64,000 nt of DNA from Limnochordales bacterium (lineage in GTDB: Bacteria; Bacillota; Limnochordia; Limnochordales; DUMU01). Shown here piece after piece: positions 40,937 through 50,797 of the stretch. The translations under genes were made by a program, and so were the position numbers. The notes under the pieces are model-generated. The model did not search any database. It saw only the letters and a program-made list of their open reading frames with translations, and was not told where the DNA came from. Every line of letters starts with the position of its first letter. Position 1 is the first letter of the stretch. The stretch is from positions 62,001-126,000 of the forward strand of contig JADBKP010000009.1 in assembly GCA_014896315.1 (NCBI GenBank). The letters are read 5' to 3'.

Positions 40937-42838
40937 ATGCAGCCGGCCGGCCGCCGGCCATTCGTGGACCTTCTCTGGTTCGTGGGTGTAGCAATCCGAG
41001 CTGCACCGCTCCCCACCACATTGTGGGCTGCCGCCGCACTGGCCATGGGAGGATTTGTGCCCATCCAGCTCTTCCTGACGAAAAGGCTGGTGGACGAGCT
41101 GGCAGTTAGGGTAAGTGGGCGAGGGGAGGCAACTCCCTGGCTCTGGTTATCTCTCCTTGTAGCGATTCTGGTTCTGCAAGAATTGGTTTCGGCATTTTCA
41201 CAATTGGTCCAGGTGTTGGCCCGCGAACAGATCGGACCCAAGCTGCAAGAACAGGTAATGGCGACTACCGCCGGTCTCGACCTGGCTACTTTCGAAAACC
41301 AGGCGTATTACGACCAGATTAACCGTGTCCTTTCCGATACCGAAAGCCGCGCCCCGGCCACGATAGCCAATGTGGTTCAATTGATTAGGACGTTACCGGC
41401 CCTGGGCGGTTACACTGTGGTGCTGGCCACGTTGTCCCCGGCGCTCTTTGCTATCATCCTTGCCGGCATGGTGCCCACCCTCCTCGATGCTGTGGCCAGC
41501 GGGCAGAGGGCATGGAGTCTCTTCTCCGAGCAGACCCGGGATCGTCGCCTTGCCGAGTTCTATGCGGAGATGCTGACGGATCGCCGGTACGCCAAAGAGG
41601 TACGTATCTACGGACTCGCCCCTTACGCCTTGGGCAAGTGGTCCACCCTTTTCTGGAAAAACAGCAATGCCCAAAGGAGACTGGCTCTGCGGCTACTCTT
41701 GCGCCAGCGGGTCACCATCCTGGTGGACGCTGCTGCCAGCATGCTGGGGTTGTGGTGGGTGGTAACGGCGGGATTGGCCAAAGCCACGGCAGGATCGTAC
41801 GCCGTGCTCTTTCAGTCTGTCACCGGACTGTCGGGCGCGGCGCTCGGGCTTGTGTATGCCGTGAAGAACCTGAGCACTCAAGCAGGATTCGCAGCCGAAT
41901 TCAGGTCTTTCCTGCGGCAGCCACTCCTCTACGACAGCATGCCCGTCTCCACTAGCAACGTCTCAATCGTCTCAACTCCCAAAGACTCCCTCCCCGAGGT
42001 TGCGCGCTTCCCGGGGCGGGGCAGCGACGACGCAAGCGGTTGGTACGGGCAGCGCAACTCGCACGGGCGCAGCTTCCCCACGCCGCTGACGCAGGAGATC
42101 CGCGCCGAAGACCTCTGGTTCACCTATCCGGGGGCCGACCGCCCGGCCATCGCAGGAGTCAGCTTCACTATCAGAGCCGGGGAGACCGTGGCGCTGGTAG
42201 GCGAGAACGGGGCCGGCAAAACCACCCTGGTCAAGCTGCTCCTTGGCCTCTACCGGCCGGACCGCGGCCGTATCCTCTTTGACGGTGTTCCGGCAGATGA
42301 GATCGATCCCCGGTCCCGTTTTGCCGCCATGTCCGCGATCTTCCAGGACTTCTTGCGCTACGCTCTCACTTTCCGCGAAAACCTCGCCGCCAGCAACCTT
42401 GGGGCGCTGCGGGACGACGCCCGCTTGCAGGGGGCGGTCAGTGCTGCCGGTCTTGATGATCTGCTCGCCCGGCTGCCGCAGGGGCTCGACACGCTGCTTG
42501 GGCCGGAGGTGGGCGGAGTAGATCTCTCCGGCGGAGAATGGCAGCGGGTGGCCCTGGCCCGTTCCCTCTTGCGTGAGGCCCAGGTGCTCATCCTCGACGA
42601 ACCGACGGCGGCGCTCGATCCCTTGGCGGAACTCGCGCTCTTCGAACGCTTTGCGGAGCTCGCTCGCGGCCGGGCTACCTTACTCATCTCCCACCGGCTC
42701 GGCATGGCCCGGCTGGCGAACCGCATTCTGGTCCTGGAGGGCGGCCGTCTTGTAGAGGAAGGTTCCCACTCCGACCTGGTCCGCCGGGGCGGCCGCTATG
42801 CTCAACTCTTTGCTGCGCAGGCGAGGTGGTACGTATGA
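40937..42838 (+). CDS. ABC exporter, first half-transporter
   Basis: A 633-residue fusion of an exporter membrane domain (about residues 15-330, several hydrophobic helices) and an ATPase domain: Walker A GENGAGKTT near 422, FQDFLRYALTFRENLA, signature VDLSGGEWQRVALARS and Walker B VLILDEPTAALD with switch His in SHRLG. A linker of about 60 residues (335-395) is rich in Ser, Gly and Pro. The ATG of the next gene overlaps its stop, so the two chains probably pair as a heterodimer. Such pairs often export peptides, and the following two genes are broken, so the substrate is not known. Confidence 0.87.
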   Translation: MQPAGRRPFVDLLWFVGVAIRAAPLPTTLWAAAALAMGGFVPIQLFLTKRLVDELAVRVSGRGEATPWLWLSLLVAILVLQELVSAFSQLVQVLAREQIGPKLQEQVMATTAGLDLATFENQAYYDQINRVLSDTESRAPATIANVVQLIRTLPALGGYTVVLATLSPALFAIILAGMVPTLLDAVASGQRAWSLFSEQTRDRRLAEFYAEMLTDRRYAKEVRIYGLAPYALGKWSTLFWKNSNAQRRLALRLLLRQRVTILVDAAASMLGLWWVVTAGLAKATAGSYAVLFQSVTGLSGAALGLVYAVKNLSTQAGFAAEFRSFLRQPLLYDSMPVSTSNVSIVSTPKDSLPEVARFPGRGSDDASGWYGQRNSHGRSFPTPLTQEIRAEDLWFTYPGADRPAIAGVSFTIRAGETVALVGENGAGKTTLVKLLLGLYRPDRGRILFDGVPADEIDPRSRFAAMSAIFQDFLRYALTFRENLAASNLGALRDDARLQGAVSAAGLDDLLARLPQGLDTLLGPEVGGVDLSGGEWQRVALARSLLREAQVLILDEPTAALDPLAELALFERFAELARGRATLLISHRLGMARLANRILVLEGGRLVEEGSHSDLVRRGGRYAQLFAAQARWYV

Positions 42839-44811
42839 GTTCACAGCCGACCGCCCTGGGCCGGGCGCCGGTCGTTCCCGCCAGGCGCTCCCAGCTTGCC
42901 TTGTGGCGAGACATTCTGGGCTTGCTGAAAGAGTTCTGGCTGGCCCACCCCATAGCATCCACGACGCTAGTCCTGCTCGAGCTGGTAGGTAACGCCCGCA
43001 CCGGCATTTACGTGATCTCCACGGGCCGCCTCGTGGATGCGCTCACCAGCCCTGCAGGAATGGCGGATGGCCGACCGGTGCTCTTTTGGCTGCTCCTCTT
43101 TCTTCTGGCCCGGGCTGTGGAAGAGTTCTACTGGGTACTGCATCCGACTCTTTTTGCCTATCTACGCGACCACGGTACTTACCGTATCCAAGAGAAAGTG
43201 TTGCGTCGGGCGGCATCCGCACCCCTCGTTCGCTTCGACGATTCGACGTTCTTTGATGGGCTGCAGCGAGCCAATGCCGGAATGGGCGAGCGACTCGTGG
43301 GCCTTGTCGACAGCATTCTGGGGAACTTGCAGGGCTTTCTCATGCTTGCGTCGGTCAGCGTCTCGCTGTATGTGGTTCACCCGCTGCTCCTTCCGCTCCT
43401 GATGGCCGGGATCCTCCCGGGGATCTGGCTGCACGCCCGGGTAGCTACGGCCCTGTACGAGTTCCAGCGGTCTCAGACAACCAGTGACCGCATTCGCAGC
43501 TACTTGCAGCGGCTGCTCACCGGGAGGACTGCGGCGTCCGAGTTGCGCCTCTTTGGGCTTCACAACTACTTTCTCGGCTACTGGCGAGAACTCCGAGCTG
43601 CCCGCCGGCGGGGGCTCCTGGCCGCCGAGACCCGGCGGGCTGTGCACAACAGCGCGGCTGGGCTTTTCTCCACCGCGGCCTACGGCGGCGGACTCCTCCT
43701 TGTGGCTTTCCTCATCCTGCGCGGCCGGCTTTCGGTGGGGGATTACGTCGCGGTGACGACGGGGGCGCTCTGGTTCCAGGGAATGCTGAGGGGCTCCATA
43801 GTCGCCGTCCGGTCGCTGGCTGAAGAAGCCCAGTTCCTCGGCGATCTTTTCGAGTTTCTGCGGATGGCCGGGGTGGATGGGGCGCCGGCCACGGGTGTCG
43901 CTGCGGATGTGGCGTCGGGCGCGCTTGTAGGTGCGCCTACAGGTACGCCTGCGGATGTGCCGGCGGGTGTGGCTGTCGACGGGCCGGAAGAGTGGTGGCG
44001 CTGGACAACGGGCGGTCAAGCGGCAGCCGTCGCTGCGTCTCCGGGCGGCAGTGCCCGCGGGTTCAGCATCGCGGCCGAACGAATCTCTTTCAGCTACCCC
44101 GGAAGTGAAGTGCCGGTAATCCGTGATGTGACGCTGCACATCAATGCTGGTGAACGGATAGCCATCGTGGGCGAAAACGGCGCCGGAAAGACAACCCTGG
44201 TGAAGCTGCTTATTGGGCTCTATCAGCCGCAGGCCGGTCGGGTGATCGTGAACGGTTCAGAACTCACCCCGGAGTACGCGGCCGGGGTGGTCCAGCCGCG
44301 GGTGGCAGTGGTCTTTCAAGATTATGCTACCTATCCGCTGACGGCACGGGAGAACATCGGCTTTGGCGATCTCTCCCGGCTGTGGGATGAGACGGCTCTC
44401 GCTGCGGCTGCGGAGCGGGCCGGAATCAAGGAGTTCATAGAACGTCTGCCACAGCGATACGACACCTACCTGGGCCGCCAGTTTGGCGACACGGACCTGT
44501 CAGGCGGCCAGTGGCAGAAGATTGCGCTCGCCCGGGCGTTCCTGCGTGATGCTGACCTGGTCGTACTCGACGAGCCAACCGCAGCCATGGATCCTCTGGC
44601 CGAACTCGCCCTCTTTGAACGGTTCATTGAGCTTGTTCAGGGTCGCACGGCGATCATGATCTCCCACCGGTTGGGTGCGGCGCGGCTCGCCGACCGTATC
44701 TTCGTCATGCGGGACGGCAGGGTTGTCGAAGAGGGCACTCACCATGCCCTGATGGCGCGAGACGGCGAGTACGCGAGGCTCTTCCGAGCCCAGGCGCAGT
44801 GGTATCAGTGA
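42835..44811 (+). CDS. ABC exporter, second half-transporter
   Basis: Begins at ATG 42835, overlapping the previous stop as ATGA, and gives 658 residues with the same plan: membrane helices to about 340, then Walker A GENGAGKTT near 445, FQDYATYPLTARENIGFGD, signature TDLSGGQWQKIALARA and Walker B LVVLDEPTAAMD. Between the domains lies a stretch of about 60 residues of Ala/Val/Asp/Gly/Pro repeats (VAADVASGALVGAPTGTPAD), coded by a short-period sequence. Both ATPase sites look complete. It should work with the first half-transporter. Confidence 0.87.
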   Translation: MSSQPTALGRAPVVPARRSQLALWRDILGLLKEFWLAHPIASTTLVLLELVGNARTGIYVISTGRLVDALTSPAGMADGRPVLFWLLLFLLARAVEEFYWVLHPTLFAYLRDHGTYRIQEKVLRRAASAPLVRFDDSTFFDGLQRANAGMGERLVGLVDSILGNLQGFLMLASVSVSLYVVHPLLLPLLMAGILPGIWLHARVATALYEFQRSQTTSDRIRSYLQRLLTGRTAASELRLFGLHNYFLGYWRELRAARRRGLLAAETRRAVHNSAAGLFSTAAYGGGLLLVAFLILRGRLSVGDYVAVTTGALWFQGMLRGSIVAVRSLAEEAQFLGDLFEFLRMAGVDGAPATGVAADVASGALVGAPTGTPADVPAGVAVDGPEEWWRWTTGGQAAAVAASPGGSARGFSIAAERISFSYPGSEVPVIRDVTLHINAGERIAIVGENGAGKTTLVKLLIGLYQPQAGRVIVNGSELTPEYAAGVVQPRVAVVFQDYATYPLTARENIGFGDLSRLWDETALAAAAERAGIKEFIERLPQRYDTYLGRQFGDTDLSGGQWQKIALARAFLRDADLVVLDEPTAAMDPLAELALFERFIELVQGRTAIMISHRLGAARLADRIFVMRDGRVVEEGTHHALMARDGEYARLFRAQAQWYQ

Positions 44812-44840
44812 TGGGGACACGGTAAGGGGGAGCGCCTCCG

Positions 44841-45829
44841 ATGCAGAACTCGCTTCGCCAATGGCTGGAAGAGCTCGGTCGTCACCAGTACCGCAACCCG
44901 GCGGGCCGCTTCAAGACCTATGGTGAACTGCTTGCTGCCTTCCCCTCCGAACCCGCCTACCTCAGCGAATACTGCCGGGCAGCGTATCAGTGCGGGCGGC
45001 TCGAGGAGCTGGACAATACCGTTGGACGCTACCTGCCGACCCCCCAGCTCAGATCAGTGGCGATGGTGCCCGTGCCGGCGTAATCCTCTATCTGCACCCA
45101 AGCTTGATGCAGACACTCACGGACCAGCAGGTTGAGAGCCTTCTGGAGCGCCTTGTTGCTGCCCGTCGCCGCTTTGAACACGTGGTAGGGCAGCCGTTCA
45201 CTGCTGCCAGCCGCATCTACCTGTATCCCGAGCGCCAGAGCGGCGAAGAGACGGTGGGCAGAAGCCGGTTTGGCTGTGCCAACACTGAACTCGGCGAAAT
45301 CCATGATACCCCTGACGGTGAACTCCTTCCTGAGATTCTCTTCACCGTCGACGGAGGATGGCCCGATTACCACCCGGAGCTGTACGCGGGTCTTTGCTGT
45401 TGGGCCAAGGCCGACGCCGGTGCTTTGCGGACAAGCCGTGAGCATCCGCAACATGGCCCGGCGTGCCTTGCCACACGGCTGCCCGACCTGCTCGTAGGGT
45501 GGCATGCGGGTGGAAGGTACAGCGAGCAGTTCAGCTGGGAGATCGCCTCGCTGCTGCAGTTTCTAATCGAGACGAAAGGCTGGTCAGCCATCATTGATTG
45601 GATGCGAGAAAAGGAGTTGATCGATTCCTTCGAGCGCCACTTCGGCCTGACCTGGTCACAAGCGGAGACCGCCTGGCGGAAGTGGCGTGCCTTGCGAGAA
45701 CGGCAGGCGCGGCGGGGTGAGGAGGCGCAGCCGAGTGGGATTCCGGCAGCTCGCGAGGCGGCGGCCTTCTGGGAGGCAGTTCGCACCTTGTCCCGCAGGC
45801 AGTTGCGAGGGTGGGCAACAATCTGGTGA
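44841..45829 (+). pseudogene. Frameshifted gene of unknown function behind the ABC pair
   Basis: ATG 44841 lies 30 bases after the exporter stop. The first frame stops at 45083; adding one G near CCGGCGTAAT (45077-45086) joins it to a second frame that runs to 45829, giving about 329 residues. The joined product has a helical start, a middle part with RFGCANTELGEIHDTPDGELLPEIL (in two pieces) and a C-terminal helix pair FLIETKGWSAIIDWMREKEL. It vaguely resembles gluzincin-like peptidase MA domains, but no HEXXH is present. Either a real pseudogene or an indel error in the sequence. Confidence 0.6.
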
Positions 45830-46695
45830 CACAGCATTACGTCCTGAAGGCACAGGAGACACCCGAGACCCCCTGGGGTATCTGCCGACTCAGGTGGGTG
45901 AGGACGCCGGCAGGTGGGCGCATTGCCGGGCTTACCTGCTACGCTACCGACCCGAGCGCCTGGAGGCGGCGAACGGCGGCCTGGTATTCCCCCAACCGTC
46001 CCTGGCCGGGGGCTAAGTTCCGCCGCCACGTCCTCGAATTGGCTGCCGACCGTGGCCTCACCAGTCCGGTCATCTGCGAACTGGGCATCGGTTCAGGCCG
46101 CGTCGTCCGCAGCTTTATCGAGGCTGGCGATCGGTACATAGGCATTGATAATGACCCCGTCATGATCGATGAACTGATCTCCTCATTGGGCGGCCAGTGT
46201 CCACCCAATCTTCAGCTGGTCAAAAGCGATATCAAGCAAGGCATCCCGCTGCCCGACAACTCGGTGGACATCATTATCGAGATCCAGGTGTTCTCGTCGT
46301 TTGACCCGGACATTGCCCGGGAATGTGCCCGGATTCTGCGCCCGGGGGGTTCGTCCTTGCCCGGTTCAGCGGTAATCAGGAAAGGCATGTGGGGGACGGC
46401 GACCCACCTTCGTGGCAGCAAGTTTACGACTATGATGCCTGGATTCACCGCAAATTCAATGTCTACATGACTCGTGGCAGAGAGACCTGGCCGAAAGAGC
46501 CCGCGTTCCAAAACCCGCGGCCCGCCGCCCTGGTGGTCCGAGCGCGCCCGCCTGCTCGACGCGGAGGCGGAACGCCTCGGCATCACGCTCACCGACAGTG
46601 TATTACGGGAGCGGTGGGTCACCGGTGAACTATGGGAGGCCAGCACCCTCAAACGCTGGGCCGCACTGGCAGGTGGTAGCTGTCCTCAGTCATAG
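45811..46695 (+). pseudogene. Class I SAM-dependent methyltransferase, two frameshifts
   Basis: The N-terminal two thirds is a clear methyltransferase: ICELGIGSGRVVRSFIEAG (motif I), YIGIDNDPVMI, SDIKQGIPLPDNSVDII and ECARILRPGG. Then the frame shifts near 46350; the other frame continues with FVLARFSGN and a tail DYDAWIHRKFNVYMTRG, and near 46510 it shifts back to WSERARLLDAEAERLGI and ends at 46695. Two compensating indels suggest decay or sequence error. It overlaps the preceding broken gene by 19 bases, so both were once one operon with the exporter pair and might have modified an exported product. Confidence 0.65.
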
Positions 46696-47040
46696 GGCAG
46701 CCTCTCCACCGGCATCGCCTTCACGGTCCTTGGCGATCATCCTGGCCTCTTCGAGCACGGTCAGATGGTGGTATAGTTGGCCGCCGACGAGGCCGGTGCG
46801 AAGGGTGAGCTCGCTGCTAGACAGAGGTGCCTTGAACAATTCCTTCAGAATCTTGATGCGCTTGGGGCTGACGAAGGGCTCCAGTGTTGTGGCGACCTGT
46901 TCTTCGGAAATCGCTGCGGCTGCGGCTCCCGGGTTTCCGCTGTTGTCCACAACCTGGAAGTCGCTCATCCAGGGGAGGGACTTACCGTTGGGCAGCCGAA
47001 AACGCCCGATAGCGGTGGATTGAACTGGATAGTTGTTCAT
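46690..47040 (-). CDS. Winged-helix (ArsR-like) regulator
   Basis: A 116-residue protein with a winged helix in its second half: VSPKRIKILKELFKAPLS, SSELTLRTGLVGGQLYHH and LTVLEEARMI, the pattern of ArsR-like DNA-binding domains. The first half has an Ala/Ser-rich piece and no metal-binding Cys pair, so the sensed signal is unknown. It is divergent from the solute-binding gene at 47212, and the 170 bases between hold an imperfect palindrome TGGGAGCGTTCCCA at 47160-47173 that might be an operator. It overlaps the end of the broken methyltransferase by 6 bases on the other strand. Confidence 0.65.
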   Translation of the reverse strand: MNNYPVQSTAIGRFRLPNGKSLPWMSDFQVVDNSGNPGAAAAAISEEQVATTLEPFVSPKRIKILKELFKAPLSSSELTLRTGLVGGQLYHHLTVLEEARMIAKDREGDAGGEAAL

Positions 47041-47211
47041 CCTGGCAACGAACTCCGCGTCGATCGCATTAAGTGGCTCTCATGCTGTCTGCATGAATTC
47101 CTCTTAACCGACAGGAAAATTCACAAAGGAAACCGCATCGCCGTGGCGAATGATCTTAGTTGGGAGCGTTCCCACGACGTTCCACGATGGCGCATGGAGG
47201 TGCACGAAGCC

Positions 47212-48594
47212 ATGAGGAAGTGCGTCGGAAGGAAAGGCGCTGTCGCTGGCTTGTTCGGCTCGGGCCTGGGATTGGCCCTCTCGCCAATGCTTGTTGCCTT
47301 GTCTCTGGCTGCCTTGACCATCGCTGGTGTCGCGGGTACCGTGGCCGCGGCAGCAACTGCCGCCGGTAGTGCTACTGGTTCTGGGCCTGCGGCCGGGCAG
47401 ATTGTCATCCGCATGTATTCCGGAATGGACTCGAGCCACACCGTCTTCGAGCAGTATCTGCGGATGTATGAAAAGCTCCACCCCAACGTGAAAATCGAGA
47501 ACCTTGGGTATGAATGGGACGTCAACAAACTGACTACGCTTTTCGTTGCCGGCAACGCGCCGGACATCATCCAGCACGGCACAGGGTACATCATGGACCT
47601 CTACCGTGAGGGGTTTATCGCCCCCGTACCGGCTGATTTCGCTGCCAGGCTAAAGGAAGCGTGGTACCCTGTGTTCGGGCTTGGCCTCACCTACGAGGGC
47701 AGGTTGATCGGGGTTCCGGCGGAGAACACGGTTAGCGGGCTCTGGTATAACAACGAGGTGCTGGCTGAAGCCGGAATAGCTTCGCCGCCGCGCAACTTCG
47801 ACGAACTGGAGAAAGTCGGGGCCAAGCTTGCCAGGTTCGCCGCTGACGGGCGTCTCCAACGGGCGGCGCTAGTGGAGCAGGGCGAGTGGTGGAGTTTCAA
47901 CCACTTCGGGTGGGTAGTGTTCAAGGCGCTGGGAGGTCGAGTCTTTGACCCGCAAGGCAAGCTTGTGCTGGATAGCAAGCCGCTTCGCGATCTGCTTGCG
48001 ATAGTGCCGCGCTGGATCGGTCCCAAGGGCTTTATGGGACAGGGTTGGAACGACCAGCTCGTCCGCTTCTTCAAAGGCGAGATCGCTATGGGCTTCGGCT
48101 ACCTTTGGTGGGCCCGCCAGATCCAGAACCATTACAAGGGTGACTACCTGAAGGCATTCGGAGTTGGGCTTTTCCCGCAGGGGCCAGGAGGAGAGTATGG
48201 GGCTCTCCACTATGCCCATGCTTACGCCGTCAACAAGTTTAGCAAGCATCAGGACGAGGCATGGAAACTGCTCGAATGGCTCCTCCTGCAGCCGGTGGAG
48301 GGCATCACCCCACTTGGGCACGCTCTTTGTCCCAACTCGTTGCCCGTGATCCAGGCCGACTTCCGTTCCCCCGTTTACGATGTGTACCGGCCCTGGATGG
48401 CAGGGTTCATCAGCAACCTGCAGTATGCCTGGACGGGCTCGCAGTTCCGGGTTTATGGGATTGATGCTGACAATGTCGATTTTGCCACCGCCATCTGGCA
48501 GGTGCGGGATGGCACGGCCAGCCCTGCGCAGGCGATAGAGGGCCTTGTTCAGAAGGTACAGAACAAGATCAACGAGTTCCAAGCGTCTAAGTAG
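47212..48594 (+). CDS. ABC transporter extracellular solute-binding protein (family 1)
   Basis: ATG 47212 is selected because GGAGGTG at 47197-47203 is the right distance; an earlier in-frame ATG lies directly on that ribosome site. The 460-residue product has a long hydrophobic signal with an Ala/Gly/Thr-rich end (to about residue 58), then the family-1 pattern: EKLHPNVKIENLGYEWDV, GNAPDIIQHGTGY, GVPAENTVSGLWYNNEVL, and the WWARQIQNHYKG region. It should bind a carbohydrate outside the cell. A divergent winged-helix gene is the only regulatory partner, and no transporter membrane gene is adjacent. Confidence 0.87.
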   Translation: MRKCVGRKGAVAGLFGSGLGLALSPMLVALSLAALTIAGVAGTVAAAATAAGSATGSGPAAGQIVIRMYSGMDSSHTVFEQYLRMYEKLHPNVKIENLGYEWDVNKLTTLFVAGNAPDIIQHGTGYIMDLYREGFIAPVPADFAARLKEAWYPVFGLGLTYEGRLIGVPAENTVSGLWYNNEVLAEAGIASPPRNFDELEKVGAKLARFAADGRLQRAALVEQGEWWSFNHFGWVVFKALGGRVFDPQGKLVLDSKPLRDLLAIVPRWIGPKGFMGQGWNDQLVRFFKGEIAMGFGYLWWARQIQNHYKGDYLKAFGVGLFPQGPGGEYGALHYAHAYAVNKFSKHQDEAWKLLEWLLLQPVEGITPLGHALCPNSLPVIQADFRSPVYDVYRPWMAGFISNLQYAWTGSQFRVYGIDADNVDFATAIWQVRDGTASPAQAIEGLVQKVQNKINEFQASK

Positions 48595-48830
48595 CCCTTT
48601 CGTAACCGGATTACGTTTGGCCGGCCTCTGCTCCGGCCTGCGATGCGGCAAGCATTTCGCCCTGCCTCAACGCTGCCAGAACTGTGGCACGACAGGAACC
48701 AGGATCGATTGGGACTTGGCGTCCGCCCCCGTTCCAACCGGCGGCCGGAACAAAATCCGCCTGTCTGGCGAACGGTGGGCGGACGCTGCTCTAGACCGAT
48801 GAGTTCGATGAGCCGCAGATCCAGGTAGTC

Positions 48831-50111
48831 TCAACTCTTCAGGTACGTGCACTCTAGCCGGAGACATTCGTCCTCGGCTACGTACCTCTCCGAGAAGGCG
48901 AACTTGTACGCCCCTGCGTCGATCACGCCATTGCCTCGTCTAATACGGATGTTCTTTGCCCCGGCGGGGATGGCGAGGTACAAGCCGGATTTTGCGTTGA
49001 CGCCCAGGTAGTTCTGCATCTTTCCAACAACAAGGTTAGGATCCTCGATCGTGGTGGTGACATACTTATCTTTGCTCAGGGCCACGGAAGCCATGAGGTG
49101 TTCAGGATACACTTTCACCATCTTACGGTAAACCACCATCACCTTGCTTGGGTCGCTCGGCTTGGGAACCAATTCAAACTCTATTCTGTGACCTTCGTTG
49201 TCGAACTCCGCCAAATGCTCCAGGTTTGCATCATGACTGGTGAATGACCAGCTTTCCTTTTGCGGGATGGCGCCACCGTTCGCCTGGAGAACGGCATTCA
49301 TATGGTCGCGCTGGTGATCGTCAATGGGGTAGGTGACACCGGAATAGAGGAGGTTTGTTCCATCGCTCAACGGCATGGCTATCATGTAATGCCGGATCTC
49401 GCCGTCCTGTGCTGGTGTCATGCTGGCTGCCAAAATACGAAGGGACTCCGCCAGATCGTTGCAGTCCTTGCAGGCGTCAAGGTGACCTTCGACCTTTTCC
49501 CGATCCTCGCGCATGATCTGGCCCTTGGCATACTGGAACAAGAACACGTACGCTTCTTTGCAGTTCACAACATACTCCCCCTCGATCATGTAGTCAGACA
49601 AGAGTCTGCGGAGCTTTTGCAGCCCGTAATGGCACTTCGACTTGACAGAGCCCACAGGTTGGTTGGTCAGATACGCCACCTGGTGGACACTGACGTTCAT
49701 AACGAAACGGTAGTAGACTACGGTGCGCTGGGCTTCCGGAAGCTTGCTGATGGCGTCTATGATGCGGCGTGTCAGCTCGTTAGCCAGCGCTACTTCCTCG
49801 GCGGACGGTACGGGGTCCAGCGCCGTTTCTACAAAGTCGACGATGCTCTCGTCGCTGGTGCAGAGGTTCACCTCCCGTTTGGCGGCCGGATCGCCCAGGT
49901 AACGAAGGGCAACATTGCGGGCTATGGTGCGCAGCCACTGCCGCTCCCGGCCGGTCTCCTGGTAGCCGTTGTAGGCCTTGTACGCCCGTATGAACGTCTC
50001 CTGGACGATATCCTCCGCCGCCTCCTGGCTACCGACGATTTTCCTGACATACCGGAGAAGCCATCCCTGGTTCCTGGCAACTAACTGCTCAAATCCGCGA
50101 TCGTGCTCCAG
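48831..50111 (-). CDS. ECF sigma factor with zinc-finger and sensor-like C-terminal extension
   Basis: Region 2 is coded upstream of the first GTG (49871): GFEQLVARNQGWLLRYVRKI, EAAEDIVQETFIRAY and ERQWLRTIARNVALRYL are all in frame, so the gene must begin earlier. The only plausible start is CTG 50111, 11 bases after GGAGGT, since the in-frame TGA at 50115-50117 blocks any longer protein. Region 4 is at about 112-172 (LPEAQRTVVYYRF, VSVHQVAYLTNQPVGSVKSK). A zinc-finger like that of anti-sigma factors follows (His210, Cys214, Cys217), then about 200 residues of an unknown, mostly strand-rich domain. Fusion of sigma and anti-sigma parts suggests self-contained control. Confidence 0.75.
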   Translation of the reverse strand: MEHDRGFEQLVARNQGWLLRYVRKIVGSQEAAEDIVQETFIRAYKAYNGYQETGRERQWLRTIARNVALRYLGDPAAKREVNLCTSDESIVDFVETALDPVPSAEEVALANELTRRIIDAISKLPEAQRTVVYYRFVMNVSVHQVAYLTNQPVGSVKSKCHYGLQKLRRLLSDYMIEGEYVVNCKEAYVFLFQYAKGQIMREDREKVEGHLDACKDCNDLAESLRILAASMTPAQDGEIRHYMIAMPLSDGTNLLYSGVTYPIDDHQRDHMNAVLQANGGAIPQKESWSFTSHDANLEHLAEFDNEGHRIEFELVPKPSDPSKVMVVYRKMVKVYPEHLMASVALSKDKYVTTTIEDPNLVVGKMQNYLGVNAKSGLYLAIPAGAKNIRIRRGNGVIDAGAYKFAFSERYVAEDECLRLECTYLKS

Positions 50112-50467
50112 GATTCACCACCACCTCCGCGTCGGTATTTTCGGCGCCTCAGATGCCATCCACCAAAACAAATCACGTGAGCCGGGTAATGGTTCAAACG
50201 GGACGAGAACCTAAGCCTCGATAACACTGCGGCGATTCCGCCCATGGCCTGAGTCCATCCACCCTTCTCGGGTTCGGGGCGGTGGGCGAGCATCCTTGTT
50301 GGCCTGACGGTTGACTGAACGAGACGGAGATGATACGGTTAGGATAGTTAGATGGTTTGCTAACAATCTTGTTTGCGGCGGTTTGACTGGGCAGCAGTGG
50401 AACGGCCAAGACGGCCATACGGCCCACGGAAAGCGGGAGCGGGAGCTCAAGGGGGAGACGAACGAGA
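50112..50467. other. Divergent intergenic region between sigma factor and sdpR
   Basis: Contains the sigma-gene ribosome site (GGAGGTGG, minus strand, 50120-50127) and, for the plus strand, TTGACT at 50311-50316 with TACGGT at 50334-50339, 17 bases apart, a weak promoter candidate for sdpR. A short minus-strand frame ATG 50157 to TGA 50115 lies in frame with the sigma gene. Confidence 0.4.
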
Positions 50468-50761
50468 TTGGGGCTGGACCTGGTTTTCAAGGCTTTGTCA
50501 GATCCGACCCGGCGTCAGATCCTGCGTATGCTGTCGCAGGGCGATCTGTCTGCCGGGGAGATCGCGGCTGCTTTTGATATGGCCAAGCCCAGCATCAGCC
50601 ACCACCTCAATGTGCTCAAGCAGGCAGGACTGGTGCAGGACGAAAGGCGGGGGCAGCAGATCATCTACTCTCTTGACACTACGGTGTTCCAGGATGTACT
50701 CGCCTGGATTTTCGAAGTGGCCCAGCGTTCCGATCAGCCCCGCCGGCCCGCGGGCTCGTGA
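50468..50761 (+). CDS. sdpR: SdpR-type ArsR-family autorepressor
   Basis: The 97 residues are one winged helix: LVFKALSDPTRRQILRML, GEIAAAFDMAKPSISHHLNVLKQAGLV (in two helices) and RRGQQIIYSL for the wing. This is the pattern of SdpR, the ArsR-type repressor that controls its own gene and sdpI in Bacillus. TTG 50468 follows GGGGGAG at suitable spacing. The sdpI gene starts 36 bases after the stop, confirming the pair. No metal-binding Cys motif is present, as in SdpR. Confidence 0.85.
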   Translation: MGLDLVFKALSDPTRRQILRMLSQGDLSAGEIAAAFDMAKPSISHHLNVLKQAGLVQDERRGQQIIYSLDTTVFQDVLAWIFEVAQRSDQPRRPAGS

Positions 50762-50797
50762 GCTAGAACCTGCAAAAGGAGAAAGCGTTAAGGGGCG

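Noticed and set aside
46777-47211. Extended N-terminus of the solute-binding protein
   Set aside because: The frame stays open over the divergent regulator, but the ribosome site GGAGGTG and the signal peptide place the start at 47212.
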